Assembly (NCBI GenBank): GCA_026389055.1
Contig: JAPLIO010000051.1
Location: 1-10,911, forward strand
Direction of reading: 5' to 3'
Length of the DNA: 10,911 nucleotides
Source of the DNA: Candidatus Melainabacteria bacterium
GTDB lineage: Bacteria > Cyanobacteriota > Vampirovibrionia > Vampirovibrionales > JAJTHC01
The position numbers and the translations under genes are program-made. Positions 1 through 7,000 of the stretch are shown here, piece after piece (within the stretch, counting starts at the first letter, position 1; every line of letters begins with the position of its first letter). A model generated the notes under the pieces. That model saw only the letters and a list, made by a program, of their open reading frames with translations. It searched no databases and was not told where the DNA came from.

Positions 1-663
1 AACCCACCTCGACCATTTACCGCCATTATTGGTGGGTCTAAAATTTCGACTAAAATCACTGTGCTAGAAAATTTGTTAGATAAAGTGGATACGCTCATTA
101 TTGGTAGCGGTATGGCCTACACCTTCCTGTTAGCCCAAGGCTACAGCGTGGGGAAATCACTCGTAGAACCTAGCTTTACCGATATGGCAACCACCATTAT
201 GGCAAAAGCAAAAGCCAACAACGTAAAGTTGATTTTATCGGAAGATTTAATTGTGGCGGATGCCTTTAGCCCAACGGCAAACACGCAAAAAGTATTAATT
301 TCAGCCATTCCTGCTGAATTTGAAGGCATGGATATTGGCGAAAAAACCCGTAAAACCATGAGCGATGCCATTTTAGCCAGCAAAGCCATCCTTTGGAATG
401 GGCCTGTAGGCGTTTTTGAAATGGAACCATTCGCTGGTGGTACCAGAGCCTTAGCCCACGCCGTGATTGAAGCCACTAAAAACGGAGCAAAATCCGTATT
501 GGGCGGCGGAGATACCGTTGCTGCCGTTGAAAAATTCGGGATGGATAAAGCCTTGTTTACCCACGTTTCAACAGGCGGTGGGGCTAGCCTTGAATTTATT
601 GAAGGCAAAAGTTTACCCGGTATTGCTATTTTAGCCGATGCCCCAACAGCGTGTGCATTGTAA
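1..663 (+). CDS. pgk: Phosphoglycerate kinase, C-terminal 220 residues (5' end outside the window)
   Basis: Phosphoglycerate kinase moves phosphate between 1,3-bisphosphoglycerate and ADP in cytosolic glycolysis. The frame is open from base 1, so the start lies upstream; about 55% of the usual ~395-residue protein is present. Visible family signatures, in order, are IIGGSKISTKITVLENLLDK at the start of the nucleotide-binding domain, GMAYTFLLAQG, SVGKSLVE, ILWNGPVGVFE, the phosphate-binding stretch GGGDTVAAVEKFG, and HVSTGGGASLEFIEGKSLPG close to the C-terminus. The usual IIGGGM reads IIGSGM here, a small change. The end is intact, with a TAA stop at 661-663. A DedA-family gene follows after 31 nt on the same strand, so co-transcription is likely. 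Identification is firm from the motifs. Confidence 0.97.
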   Translation, partial: NPPRPFTAIIGGSKISTKITVLENLLDKVDTLIIGSGMAYTFLLAQGYSVGKSLVEPSFTDMATTIMAKAKANNVKLILSEDLIVADAFSPTANTQKVLISAIPAEFEGMDIGEKTRKTMSDAILASKAILWNGPVGVFEMEPFAGGTRALAHAVIEATKNGAKSVLGGGDTVAAVEKFGMDKALFTHVSTGGGASLEFIEGKSLPGIAILADAPTACAL

Positions 664-694
664 GAAAAATCTAACAGAAGGGTAAACTATTTGA

Positions 695-1366
695 ATGTTA
701 GATTGGTTAGTTCACGGCGTTGAATGGATTTTAGGCACGCTGATGATTTTTGTTCATGGGTGTATTGATGCCCTTGGCTATTGGGGCGTTGCCCTACTCA
801 TGGCGATAGAGTCTGCCAATGTGCCGTTGCCTAGCGAAATGATTTTACCCTATGCGGGCTACCTTGTTCAGCAAGGGCAAATGAATATTCACTTAGCCGC
901 CTTTGCTGGTGCGTTTGGGTGTGTGCTAGGGTCTATTCCTTCGTATTGGTTGGGGCATTGGGGTGGGCGTCCGTGGTTGCAGAAGTATGGCAAATGGCTA
1001 CTGCTTTCTGAACACGACCTTGAAAAAGCGGAACGCTGGACAGAAAAATTTGGCGATTGGACGTTCTTTCTTTGCCGAATGTTGCCCGTAGTTCGCACGT
1101 TTATTTCATTTCCTGCAGGGGTGTTTAAAGCCCCGTTGGTGCCATTTTTAACGCTAACCTTCATCGGTTCGCTGGTGTGGAGCTACGCCCTTGTGTGGGT
1201 CGGCATTAAATTCGGCGAAAACCTAGAAGTCTTCAAACATATTTGGCACAAATTTGATGCTGCTATTGCCGTTGTGCTGGTAGTGCTAGGGTTTTGGTAC
1301 ATTTGGAGTCACACCAAACAATTCAGAGTTAAAACACCCGTAGAAAAACAAACCGATGATATCTAA
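695..1366 (+). CDS. DedA-family (SNARE-associated/VTT domain) inner membrane protein
   Basis: The 223-residue protein has the DedA pattern. An amphipathic N-terminal region with a hydrophobic segment (about 10-45) runs into ESANVPLPSEMILPYAGYL (39-57), which holds the conserved Glu and the PxPSE motif. A small-residue-rich segment (67-86) follows, then FFLCRMLPVVRTFISFPAGV (124-143) with the family's two arginines (R128, R134), and two more hydrophobic segments (about 150-172 and 188-205). DedA proteins sit in the inner membrane, and members have been linked to undecaprenyl-phosphate or phospholipid flipping and to membrane potential. Which substrate applies here cannot be read from sequence. 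The ATG has an AGAAGGG about 12 nt upstream (676-682), rather far but the best candidate. Its last codons overlap trpA. Confidence 0.93.
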   Translation: MLDWLVHGVEWILGTLMIFVHGCIDALGYWGVALLMAIESANVPLPSEMILPYAGYLVQQGQMNIHLAAFAGAFGCVLGSIPSYWLGHWGGRPWLQKYGKWLLLSEHDLEKAERWTEKFGDWTFFLCRMLPVVRTFISFPAGVFKAPLVPFLTLTFIGSLVWSYALVWVGIKFGENLEVFKHIWHKFDAAIAVVLVVLGFWYIWSHTKQFRVKTPVEKQTDDI

Positions 1367-2150
1367 CCAACCTTCCAGATATGCCCAAGCGTTTGAACGC
1401 CTGAAAGCCCTTAACCAAAGAGGGTTTATTCCCTTTACGTTGTTGGGCTGGAAAGATGTAGGCAGTTGCAAAACGATTTTAAAACAATTGGTTGAATGTA
1501 AACCTGCTGCGTTAGAATTAGGGCTTCCGTTTTCAGACCCTGTAGCGGATGGGTCAACCATTCAGCAGGCGGTTACGGAAACGTTGGCAACAGGCTTTAA
1601 AATATCGCAAGGGTTTGAGTTGATTGCTTATGCTAGAAGTTTGGATGCCAATGTACCCATTGGCTTGCTGGTATACTACAACACGGTGTTAGCCCAAGGG
1701 TTAGAGAGCTTTTTTGTTCAAGCCAAGCAGGCTGGGGCAGATGCCGTTTTAATTGCAGATTTACCCCCTGAAATGGCGGCTGAAGTAAAACCCTTTGCAG
1801 ATGCTGTGGGCATGGATTTGGTGTTTATTGTTTCCCCCCTTACCAAGCCTGAACGGGTGAAGCAGTTGGCAACGGTGGCTGGTGCGTTTTTCTATGTGGT
1901 TTCCCGCTTAGGTATTACAGGTAGCCATGCTACTTACGATGCTAATTTGCCTGCTACATTGCAAATGTTACGGGAAGTGAGTAATTTACCGCTGTATGTG
2001 GGCTTTGGTATTTCGACGCCTGAACAAGCCAAAACGATGATTGATTTAGGTGCGGATGGGGTTATTACGGGCAGTAAAATTATTGAACTAGTCAAGCAGG
2101 ATGGGGATTTACCCGCTTATTTAGCATCTATGGTGCAAGCTGGCTTGTAA
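1356..2150 (+). CDS. trpA: Tryptophan synthase alpha subunit
   Basis: TrpA cleaves indole-3-glycerol phosphate to indole and glyceraldehyde 3-phosphate and passes indole to TrpB. The 264-residue TIM barrel has its catalytic pair in the expected block: Glu54 and Asp65 of ALELGLPFSDPVADG (Salmonella Glu49 and Asp60). Also present are IGLLVYYN for MLMYAN, the flexible loop-6 sequence SRLGITGS for SRSGVTGA with its threonine, and the phosphate-binding GFGISTPEQ and GADGVITGS. The first-strand loop, usually TAGDP or TLGDP, reads LLGWKD here. The ATG lies inside the end of the DedA-family gene (11-nt overlap) and has no clear ribosome binding site, so translation is probably coupled to that gene. 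No other trp gene is nearby; trpB must be elsewhere. Confidence 0.95.
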   Translation: MISNQPSRYAQAFERLKALNQRGFIPFTLLGWKDVGSCKTILKQLVECKPAALELGLPFSDPVADGSTIQQAVTETLATGFKISQGFELIAYARSLDANVPIGLLVYYNTVLAQGLESFFVQAKQAGADAVLIADLPPEMAAEVKPFADAVGMDLVFIVSPLTKPERVKQLATVAGAFFYVVSRLGITGSHATYDANLPATLQMLREVSNLPLYVGFGISTPEQAKTMIDLGADGVITGSKIIELVKQDGDLPAYLASMVQAGL

Positions 2151-2162
2151 TTGGTATAAGGT

Positions 2163-2876
2163 TTATTTTTTTAAAGGCTTTCGGTTTTTAACGGCAATTT
2201 GGTCGCAAAAGCGGGTTACGGTGCAAACATCGCACCAAGCCCCAATCGGTCGGCAAATATCTCTGCCATAAAGCACCATTAGCTTGTTAATTTTTGCCCA
2301 ATAAACGGGGGGTAAGTGGTCTCTCAACGCAAATTCGGTTTCATCAGGCGTAGCGGTTTGCAACACACCCAAGCGGTTACAAATCCGATGCACATGAATA
2401 TCCACGCAAATAGCAGGCAACCGATGCCCCAACCCAACGACTAAATTCGCCGTCTTCCGCCCAACACCTTTCAGCTTCATCAGCTCTTCAATGGTATCAG
2501 GCACTTGCCCGCCGTAGGTATCAATCAGTACTTGGCAGGCTTCTAAAATGGTGCGAGCTTTCGTTTTGTAGAACCCTGCTGGGTAAATCAGTTGTTCGAC
2601 TTGTTCAACAGAAAGCTTCAAAAAATCCGCAGGCGTATCATACTTGGGGAATAGGCGTTCGCAAGCGGGGATGGTTACTTCATCTTTGGTGCGTAAGCTG
2701 ATGATACAGCCCACCAGCACTCGAAAGGCGTTGCCTTCACAAATATCATCAAGTGGATGGTTGATATACAGCGGTTCAACGGCATCTAAAAACTGGGGTA
2801 GCCTGGTGCTAATGCGTTTGGCTTGTTCCGTTTTTGAAAGTTTCTTGGTTTTTTCAGCAGAAGGTTTGGTTGGCAT
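2163..2876 (-). CDS. nth: Endonuclease III (DNA glycosylase/AP lyase)
   Basis: Nth removes oxidised pyrimidines and cuts the abasic site in base excision repair. From the ATG at 2874-2876 the protein has 237 residues. It shows the helix-hairpin-helix LKGVGRKTANLVVG with catalytic Lys141, the following CVDIHVHR with catalytic Asp159, and a four-cysteine [4Fe-4S] loop C208-x6-C215-x2-C218-x5-C224. The N-terminal helix motif reads SLRTKDEVT, like the SQRTxDE form of thermophile and archaeal-type Nth but with Leu for Gln. The frame stays open to a GTG at 2946-2948, but those 24 extra residues are not family-like and the GTG has no spaced ribosome site, so I use the ATG. The gene converges on trpA with a 12-nt gap. 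A TATACT (minus strand, 2912-2917) could be its -10 box, but no good -35 is seen. Confidence 0.95.
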   Translation of the reverse strand: MPTKPSAEKTKKLSKTEQAKRISTRLPQFLDAVEPLYINHPLDDICEGNAFRVLVGCIISLRTKDEVTIPACERLFPKYDTPADFLKLSVEQVEQLIYPAGFYKTKARTILEACQVLIDTYGGQVPDTIEELMKLKGVGRKTANLVVGLGHRLPAICVDIHVHRICNRLGVLQTATPDETEFALRDHLPPVYWAKINKLMVLYGRDICRPIGAWCDVCTVTRFCDQIAVKNRKPLKK

Positions 2877-3042
2877 AAGGCAAGGCTTTCTAATAGGGGA
2901 TAATAAGTTCAGTATAAAAGGAAAACGACTAAAAAAACATCCCTGCACTCCGTTGTATAACCTAGAAACAACCTCAAGAATTGGATAGAGCCTCTAAAGT
3001 TTAGTAAGCTATAAAAAAGCAATCTTTTAAAATATACTATTC

Positions 3043-3048
3043 AGGAGA
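3043..3048 (+). promoter_or_regulatory. Ribosome binding site of the methyltransferase gene
   Basis: AGGAGA lies 9 nt before the ATG at 3058. It is the best Shine-Dalgarno match in the window and settles the start of the membrane-anchored methyltransferase gene, although that gene is broken further down. Confidence 0.75.
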
Positions 3049-3057
3049 TTTTACCCC

Positions 3058-3870
3058 ATGACTTTTAATGATTATTCTGTTCAACTGTTAAGTTTTTCTA
3101 TTTTAGCCTTATGGGGCTGGCAGTTTAGCAAACAGCTAAAGGCATTAACAGAAAAGCAAACGCAACTAAATAATAGTTTGTTACAACCTATTGCCAACTT
3201 AAAAACCACCTTAGATAACTTAGCTTACCAACAGGTTAATATTCAACAACACATTACCCAAGAAAACAAAGTACTTCAAGAACAAGTGCTTCAACAATCA
3301 AACCAGCTAACAGAAGTCTTGTCTCAGCAATACGAAACGCACTTTGTTGATTTTATCCATAACCTAACCGCCACCATTAATGGCACCGAAGCCGAAGAGA
3401 ATAACCAGCCCGTTGTAACAGAAAATCCACCAGCCCAAGCGGATGAGTACGACCCTAAAAACCCACCCAAAGCAGATTGTTTTTCAGGGCATTATACGGA
3501 TTGGACGATTAAGCGGGTACGGCGGATTATTCAGCAGTTTGGGGCAGATTTCTTCCAAGGCAAACGGATTTTAGATTTAGGCTGTGGCTACGGGCATGTG
3601 GGTAGTTTGTTTGCCCATTTGGGTGCAACCGTTGTGTATTCTGACGCACGAGAAGCGTATGCCGAAGAAGTGCTAAAACGAGACCCTTCAGGGACGTTTG
3701 TACGAGCAGATTTAGATAATGAATTCCCGAAACGGAAGTTTGCAATAGCACAGACCCTAATTTGGTGCTTTATACGGAAGAAGAAGGGTATGATCAGGCG
3801 TTTAACGCCAAGGGGTCTCGTCCTTCATCTGCCTATGTTGAAGCCCAATTACGGCAACAGGGGTGTTTAG
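3058..3870 (+). pseudogene. Membrane-anchored class I SAM methyltransferase, 5' part of a broken gene
   Basis: This is the first of two pieces of one gene. Residues about 8-23 are a hydrophobic anchor (LLSFSILALWGWQF). Residues 25-105 are Gln/Leu-rich and look coiled-coil, and 112-138 form a Pro/Glu-rich linker. A class I S-adenosylmethionine methyltransferase domain starts near 140: motif I ILDLGCGYGH at 171-180, the acidic end of strand 2 at D196 (VVYSDAREA), and an acid at D218 (RADLDNEFP). After about residue 225 the reading (KRKFAIAQTLIWCFIRKKKG and onward) no longer resembles the family; the matching continuation is in another frame from 3723. The motif IV strand and the helix after it are missing from both frames. 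The N-terminal anchor suggests the enzyme worked at the inner face of the membrane; the substrate is unknown. Confidence 0.7.
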
Positions 3871-4103
3871 TAGAAGCCTTGAAGGATGATTCTTGCAATA
3901 GTAGTTTTCATCGGTATGATTGGACGGTGGATGAATCGACCAGTTTCGACCATGGGTTGCGGCGGTTATGGTTTGTGCAAACGCCGTTGGCACCCAAACC
4001 GAAAAAAGCGAAGCCTGTGGTTAAAGCAACCACTGGGGTGGAAGTAGTTGGGGTATTGGCACCTAAGGCGACCAAAAAGCGTTCAGTCAACCGTGAAGCG
4101 TAG
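3723..4103 (+). pseudogene. C-terminal part of the same broken methyltransferase
   Basis: This frame opens just after a stop at 3720-3722. From 3729 it reads ETEVCNSTDPNLVLYTEEEG, then GYDQAFNAKGSRPSSAYVEA, NSSFHRYDW and HGLRRLWFV. I recall the same order (ETEV, EGYDQA-N, GSRPS, YDW, RR-WF) in the C-terminal half of intact methyltransferases of this type, so it is the natural continuation of the gene that starts at 3058. A Lys/Pro-rich tail of about 35 residues (PKPKKAKPVVKA and on) ends at TAG 4101-4103. A TTG at 3762 could start a free-standing 113-residue protein, but it would lack any cofactor site and has no ribosome site. I judge it a fragment. Known from recalled family patterns; the shared origin of both pieces is inference. 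Confidence 0.65.
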
Positions 4104-4121
4104 CACCTAAAAGCCTACGCT
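4097..4121 (+). terminator. Hairpin over the stop codon of the broken methyltransferase gene, possible terminator
   Basis: AGCGTAG (4097-4103, which includes the TAG stop) pairs perfectly with CTACGCT (4115-4121) across an 11-nt loop. The sequence after it is ATTGTTAT, only moderately T-rich, so this would be a weak intrinsic terminator at best. Confidence 0.4.
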
Positions 4122-4158
4122 ATTGTTATACCCATTCACAGTTTGAATAGCCTATTTT

Positions 4159-4224
4159 GTCATTCCGAGCGTAGTCGAGGAATCTCCTGACCATCTAGGG
4201 GGACCTCGACAAGCTCGAAATGAC
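4159..4224. repeat. Long imperfect palindrome of the dispersed GAGCGTAG intergenic type
   Basis: Left arm 4159-4180 (GTCATTCCGAGCGTAGTCGAGG minus its ends: GTCATT, CGAGC, GTCGAGG) pairs with right arm 4204-4224 (CCTCGAC, GCTCG, AATGAC). That gives three stem blocks of 6, 5 and 7 bp separated by short mismatches, with a 23-nt loop. Sequences built on GTCATTCCGAGC...GTCGAGGAATC are common dispersed intergenic repeats in many bacteria. This one lies between a broken gene and a start-less reading frame and looks like a copy of such a family. The core CGAGCGTAG returns at 10549-10557. Copy number in this genome cannot be judged from one window. Confidence 0.75.
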
Positions 4225-4266
4225 GACGACTTTTAATCTTTTAATTGGTACTAATGAGTATAAAAG

Positions 4267-4506
4267 CTATTTTTTAGAACTTGCCCGAACGATACCTTTT
4301 TCTACTAATCCCCCTTGGGCGTTTATTATTGCTGGTTTAACTAATTCTATTGCTTTCCCCCCAATAATCTCGCGTACATCATCTTGTGGGTAGAATGTTC
4401 CATCAGGTTTTACCGTATCAAAAATAAGGTTAAACGCCCAAAAACTATGTTCATCAGGAGGTCTATCATAAGCTGGGACAACTAGAGAATAAGCTGAATT
4501 TTCCAA
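4267..4506 (-). CDS. Hypothetical protein, likely the 3' remnant of a longer gene
   Basis: The frame has no ATG. The only usable start is a TTG at 4504-4506 without a ribosome site, giving 79 residues (SAYSLVVPAYDRPPDEHSFW, then FNLIFDTVKPDGTFYPQDDV, a short IIGGKAIELVKPAI helix, and a basic end). Composition looks like real protein. The frame stays open upstream to a stop at 4621-4623, but from about 4556 on it simply reads through the short palindromes. The likeliest explanation is a gene whose 5' part was lost or replaced by the repeat-bearing segment to its right. I do not recognise the family. A chance open frame is the alternative. Confidence 0.4.
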   Translation of the reverse strand: MENSAYSLVVPAYDRPPDEHSFWAFNLIFDTVKPDGTFYPQDDVREIIGGKAIELVKPAIINAQGGLVEKGIVRASSKK

Positions 4507-4555
4507 ATCATGTCTAATACCAATTCTAAGATTAAATGGCGTAAAATCATGAAAC

Positions 4556-4619
4556 GGGAAGCCACGGAGAGCTTCCCCTACAGTCGTATTTTCGTAGGGG
4601 CTGGTCTCTGTGCCAGCCC
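4556..4619. repeat. Chain of three overlapping perfect 7-bp palindromes
   Basis: GGGAAGC (4556-4562) pairs with GCTTCCC (4571-4577). CCCCTAC (4575-4581) pairs with GTAGGGG (4594-4600). GGGCTGG (4598-4604) pairs with CCAGCCC (4613-4619). Neighbouring stems share three bases, so adjacent hairpins compete. The unit GTAGGGGCTGG-CCAGCCC is of a kind seen as dispersed intergenic repeats. The start of the block (ATCATGAAACGGGAAGCC) also resembles the right-end region of IS200/IS605-type elements, where a hairpin lies near the end of tnpB. No transposase is present. Confidence 0.6.
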
Positions 4620-4620
4620 G

Positions 4621-4865
4621 TCAAATAGGCAAAGCCAAACACGCTATTTAAAAAGAGGGTATAAAGGCAAGGGTTCCGAACTAGGGTGTAGCATCGGTAC
4701 CTGTGGGTTATACGCCGTGGTTAGTTGAGATTGCTTCATCATGGGTTAGCGGTTACAGTCCTATTTTTTAATACCCCCTTATGCTACTTAGGTGTATAAA
4801 ACCCCTAAAGCATCTGTTTTGTGCCACCACCTGCCCCCTGTGGTTACTTAATCTTTGAATTGGTC
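4621..4865. other. Non-coding gap after the secretin operon, with a bulged inverted repeat at 4781-4813
   Basis: No supported gene is present. The one clear structure is ATGCT (4781-4785) plus TTAGG (4788-4792) pairing with CCTAA (4804-4808) plus AGCAT (4809-4813), a 10-bp stem with a 2-nt bulge. It lies about 50 nt past the stop of the secretin operon and could end that transcript. However, reading leftwards the sequence after the stem is A-rich, not T-rich, so it is not a classical intrinsic terminator. On the plus strand it is followed by CTGTTTT. Confidence 0.4.
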
Positions 4866-6998
4866 TTAAAATAAGTCTATCAAATGTTGAGGTGCCTGCT
4901 GATGTTTCGGTTGTTGGGGCAGTAGCTCGCCTTTATCTACCTTAATGGGCTGGGTTAACATCAACGCAGGATAAGCCTTCGCCGTATTGTTTTTTCTGCC
5001 TAACAACGCTTGTTGCTTGTTCAGCTTTTCAGAAACAAACGCACCCTTCAACGGTTTTAACTGCATAGCAGGATGAACGGACTGAATACCCTGTAGTTCA
5101 ATAGCCTGCCCCGTTTGCCCATTTAATTGCTTTAACAAAGTGGCCGTTGAAAACGGCTGAGAAATCGACTGTTCGCTTAAATCCGCCGTTTGCCCATGGT
5201 TCGGTTGGGCTTGTTGTGTGGCAAGGGAAGCTTGCCCGTTATCATCTAACCACTGTGGGGTAATAATAATAAGCAGTTCCGTTTTACTGGTATTCGGGTT
5301 TTGCCCTTTAAATAACGCTCCTAGAATAGGTAAATCTGCCAAACCAGGGATTTTATTAAAGGCGGATTGATCTAACGTTTGGCTTAGCCCGCCTAATACA
5401 AAGCTTTCACCTGCTTTTAGTACCACATTTTGGGCCACCAATTCACGCCGAGAAATCAACCGAATACTGCTAGCACCCCCACTGGAAGGTTGTGGAAACG
5501 AAATAATAGGGTTTACTCTTAAACTCACTTCCCCTGTAGGCCCAAGCTTAGGTAGCACGTTAAGTACAATACCCGCATTCACAACAGTGGCTACTCTAGC
5601 AATAACCAACCCTGTTTGATTAGTAACCGTGTTGAAGCCTTGCACCACTTCATCCACAATGTTGATGATAGATTCTTGATTGTGAGAGGCAATCACACTC
5701 GGGTTAGAAAGCACTTTAAGCTTCCGTTTTTGGTCTAGTAACGCAATTCTTCCAGCTAATTGGTTCGCGGGCTGAATGGGGGAATAATTGTAAGAAGCTG
5801 ATGTGCCTGAACTGTTAAAGCGCACCCCTATTTTCCCGTTAATAACAGCACCGTAATTGGGTTGTAGTAATTTTTCCAAGCTTTCAGAAACTTCCATTAC
5901 GGAAACATCTAATTTAATTTGTTGGCTTTTACGGTCAAGCGTTTCTAGAGCGATGCTCACTTGTTCCAACTGTTGAGGCGTACCCATTACCGTTAAGGTG
6001 TTTAGCCTAGAATCTGGCAATAAAATAGGGCCATTGCCTGTAATGGTTACTTGGCTTTCGGCTTGGGTGTGGGTTCTAACGGTAAACGTTTTATTGGTAG
6101 AACTACTACTGTTACCGCCACTGCTAAGGGGGGTTAAGGCAGAACCACCAGTACCTTCCGTGATGCTTTCGGTTTTTACGGGGATACTGTTACCAGCACC
6201 CGTAGTACCACTGCCTCCGCTGCCCCCACCACTACCCCCAGCCGCAGAAAAGGCAGTACTACCTGTATTATCGTTAAAAACGGAACTCGCCAAAAAATTG
6301 GCAACTTCTACACTATTGGCGTAGCTTAAATGCCATGTTTTGCTTTGACGAGGTTTATCAATTTCTGCAATCAAGCTTTCGGCAAGAAGCAGTTCGGTTA
6401 AATCCCCTTTTAAAATTAAGCTATTACTATTAGTATCGGCTATGATGGTGCTATTATTGCCTGATGATTGCGTGGTAGAAGCACTACTATTACTGGCCGT
6501 GTTGTTGTTGGCGTTGACTTGTAATGTTTGGTTGACCAGTTGAGCAACCATGCCTGCTTGGGTATGGCGTAGTTGAATAATACGGGCTTGTTGTTGTTCT
6601 AAGGATTGAGCAATACTACTATCACGCTTGCTAACCATCAGGGTAGCATTGTGCAGGGTGTAGTGCAGTTTACCGACTCGTTTTAGGGCGAGTAGCACTT
6701 GTTCTAGGGGAACATCCGTAAATTCAATCGAAACCCTATCGGTAATGGTGGCATCTACCACGACGTTAAATTGACTTTCAAGGGCTAAGGCTTTGAGTGC
6801 TTGCACCATAGGCACGTTTTGGAAGGAAATGCTAACTAAGCGTTTGCCTTGGGGTAGTTGTAACCCTAAGGCTTGTTGTGTAGTGGCAATGTTACCAACA
6901 CTTTCAGCTTGAGTAAGGGGGCTGTGCAAACTACCGATAAACAACAAGGCTATTAGCCATAAACCCATTAGACCTCTTACGATGATTATTTCCTTCAT
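4866..6998 (-). CDS. Secretin (PilQ/GspD superfamily outer-membrane channel), second copy of a tandem pair
   Basis: The protein has 710 residues from the ATG at 6996-6998. A signal peptide (hydrophobic 11-28, cleavage near TQA-ES) leads to an STN/N0 domain (about 53-123), a first N1-type domain (138-215) with an Asn/Ser-rich loop, and a second one (220-355). The second is split by a Gly/Ser-rich insert (about 245-303) before PDSRLNTLTV. The secretin pore domain is at 363-582, with VMEVSE, SNPSVIASHNQ, NAGIVLNVLPKLG, the signature IPGLADLPILGALF and the closing strand TELLIIITP. About 128 further residues form a Gln-rich tail with no recognised domain. The protein should make an outer-membrane ring for a type IV pilus or type II-like export system. 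A GTG at 7005-7007 is in frame but has no room for a ribosome site. The gene starts 2 nt after its paralogue ends. Confidence 0.93.
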   Translation of the reverse strand: MKEIIIVRGLMGLWLIALLFIGSLHSPLTQAESVGNIATTQQALGLQLPQGKRLVSISFQNVPMVQALKALALESQFNVVVDATITDRVSIEFTDVPLEQVLLALKRVGKLHYTLHNATLMVSKRDSSIAQSLEQQQARIIQLRHTQAGMVAQLVNQTLQVNANNNTASNSSASTTQSSGNNSTIIADTNSNSLILKGDLTELLLAESLIAEIDKPRQSKTWHLSYANSVEVANFLASSVFNDNTGSTAFSAAGGSGGGSGGSGTTGAGNSIPVKTESITEGTGGSALTPLSSGGNSSSSTNKTFTVRTHTQAESQVTITGNGPILLPDSRLNTLTVMGTPQQLEQVSIALETLDRKSQQIKLDVSVMEVSESLEKLLQPNYGAVINGKIGVRFNSSGTSASYNYSPIQPANQLAGRIALLDQKRKLKVLSNPSVIASHNQESIINIVDEVVQGFNTVTNQTGLVIARVATVVNAGIVLNVLPKLGPTGEVSLRVNPIISFPQPSSGGASSIRLISRRELVAQNVVLKAGESFVLGGLSQTLDQSAFNKIPGLADLPILGALFKGQNPNTSKTELLIIITPQWLDDNGQASLATQQAQPNHGQTADLSEQSISQPFSTATLLKQLNGQTGQAIELQGIQSVHPAMQLKPLKGAFVSEKLNKQQALLGRKNNTAKAYPALMLTQPIKVDKGELLPQQPKHQQAPQHLIDLF

Positions 6999-7000
6999 AT

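Noticed and set aside
141..608. 155-codon minus-strand frame opposite pgk
   Set aside because: The plus strand carries unmistakable phosphoglycerate kinase motifs throughout.
3033..3038. TATACT as a -10 box for the methyltransferase gene
   Set aside because: It would start transcription at or within the ribosome binding site at 3043-3048, leaving no usable leader.
4510..4728. 72-codon plus-strand frame across the three palindromes
   Set aside because: It reads through repeat sequence and has no ribosome site. Its MKREATES stretch recalls the end of some TnpB proteins, but that is too little to call a gene.
5998..6324. Plus-strand frame rich in Pro and Leu, opposite the second secretin
   Set aside because: It is the complement of the Gly/Ser linker and N-domain of a well-supported gene.
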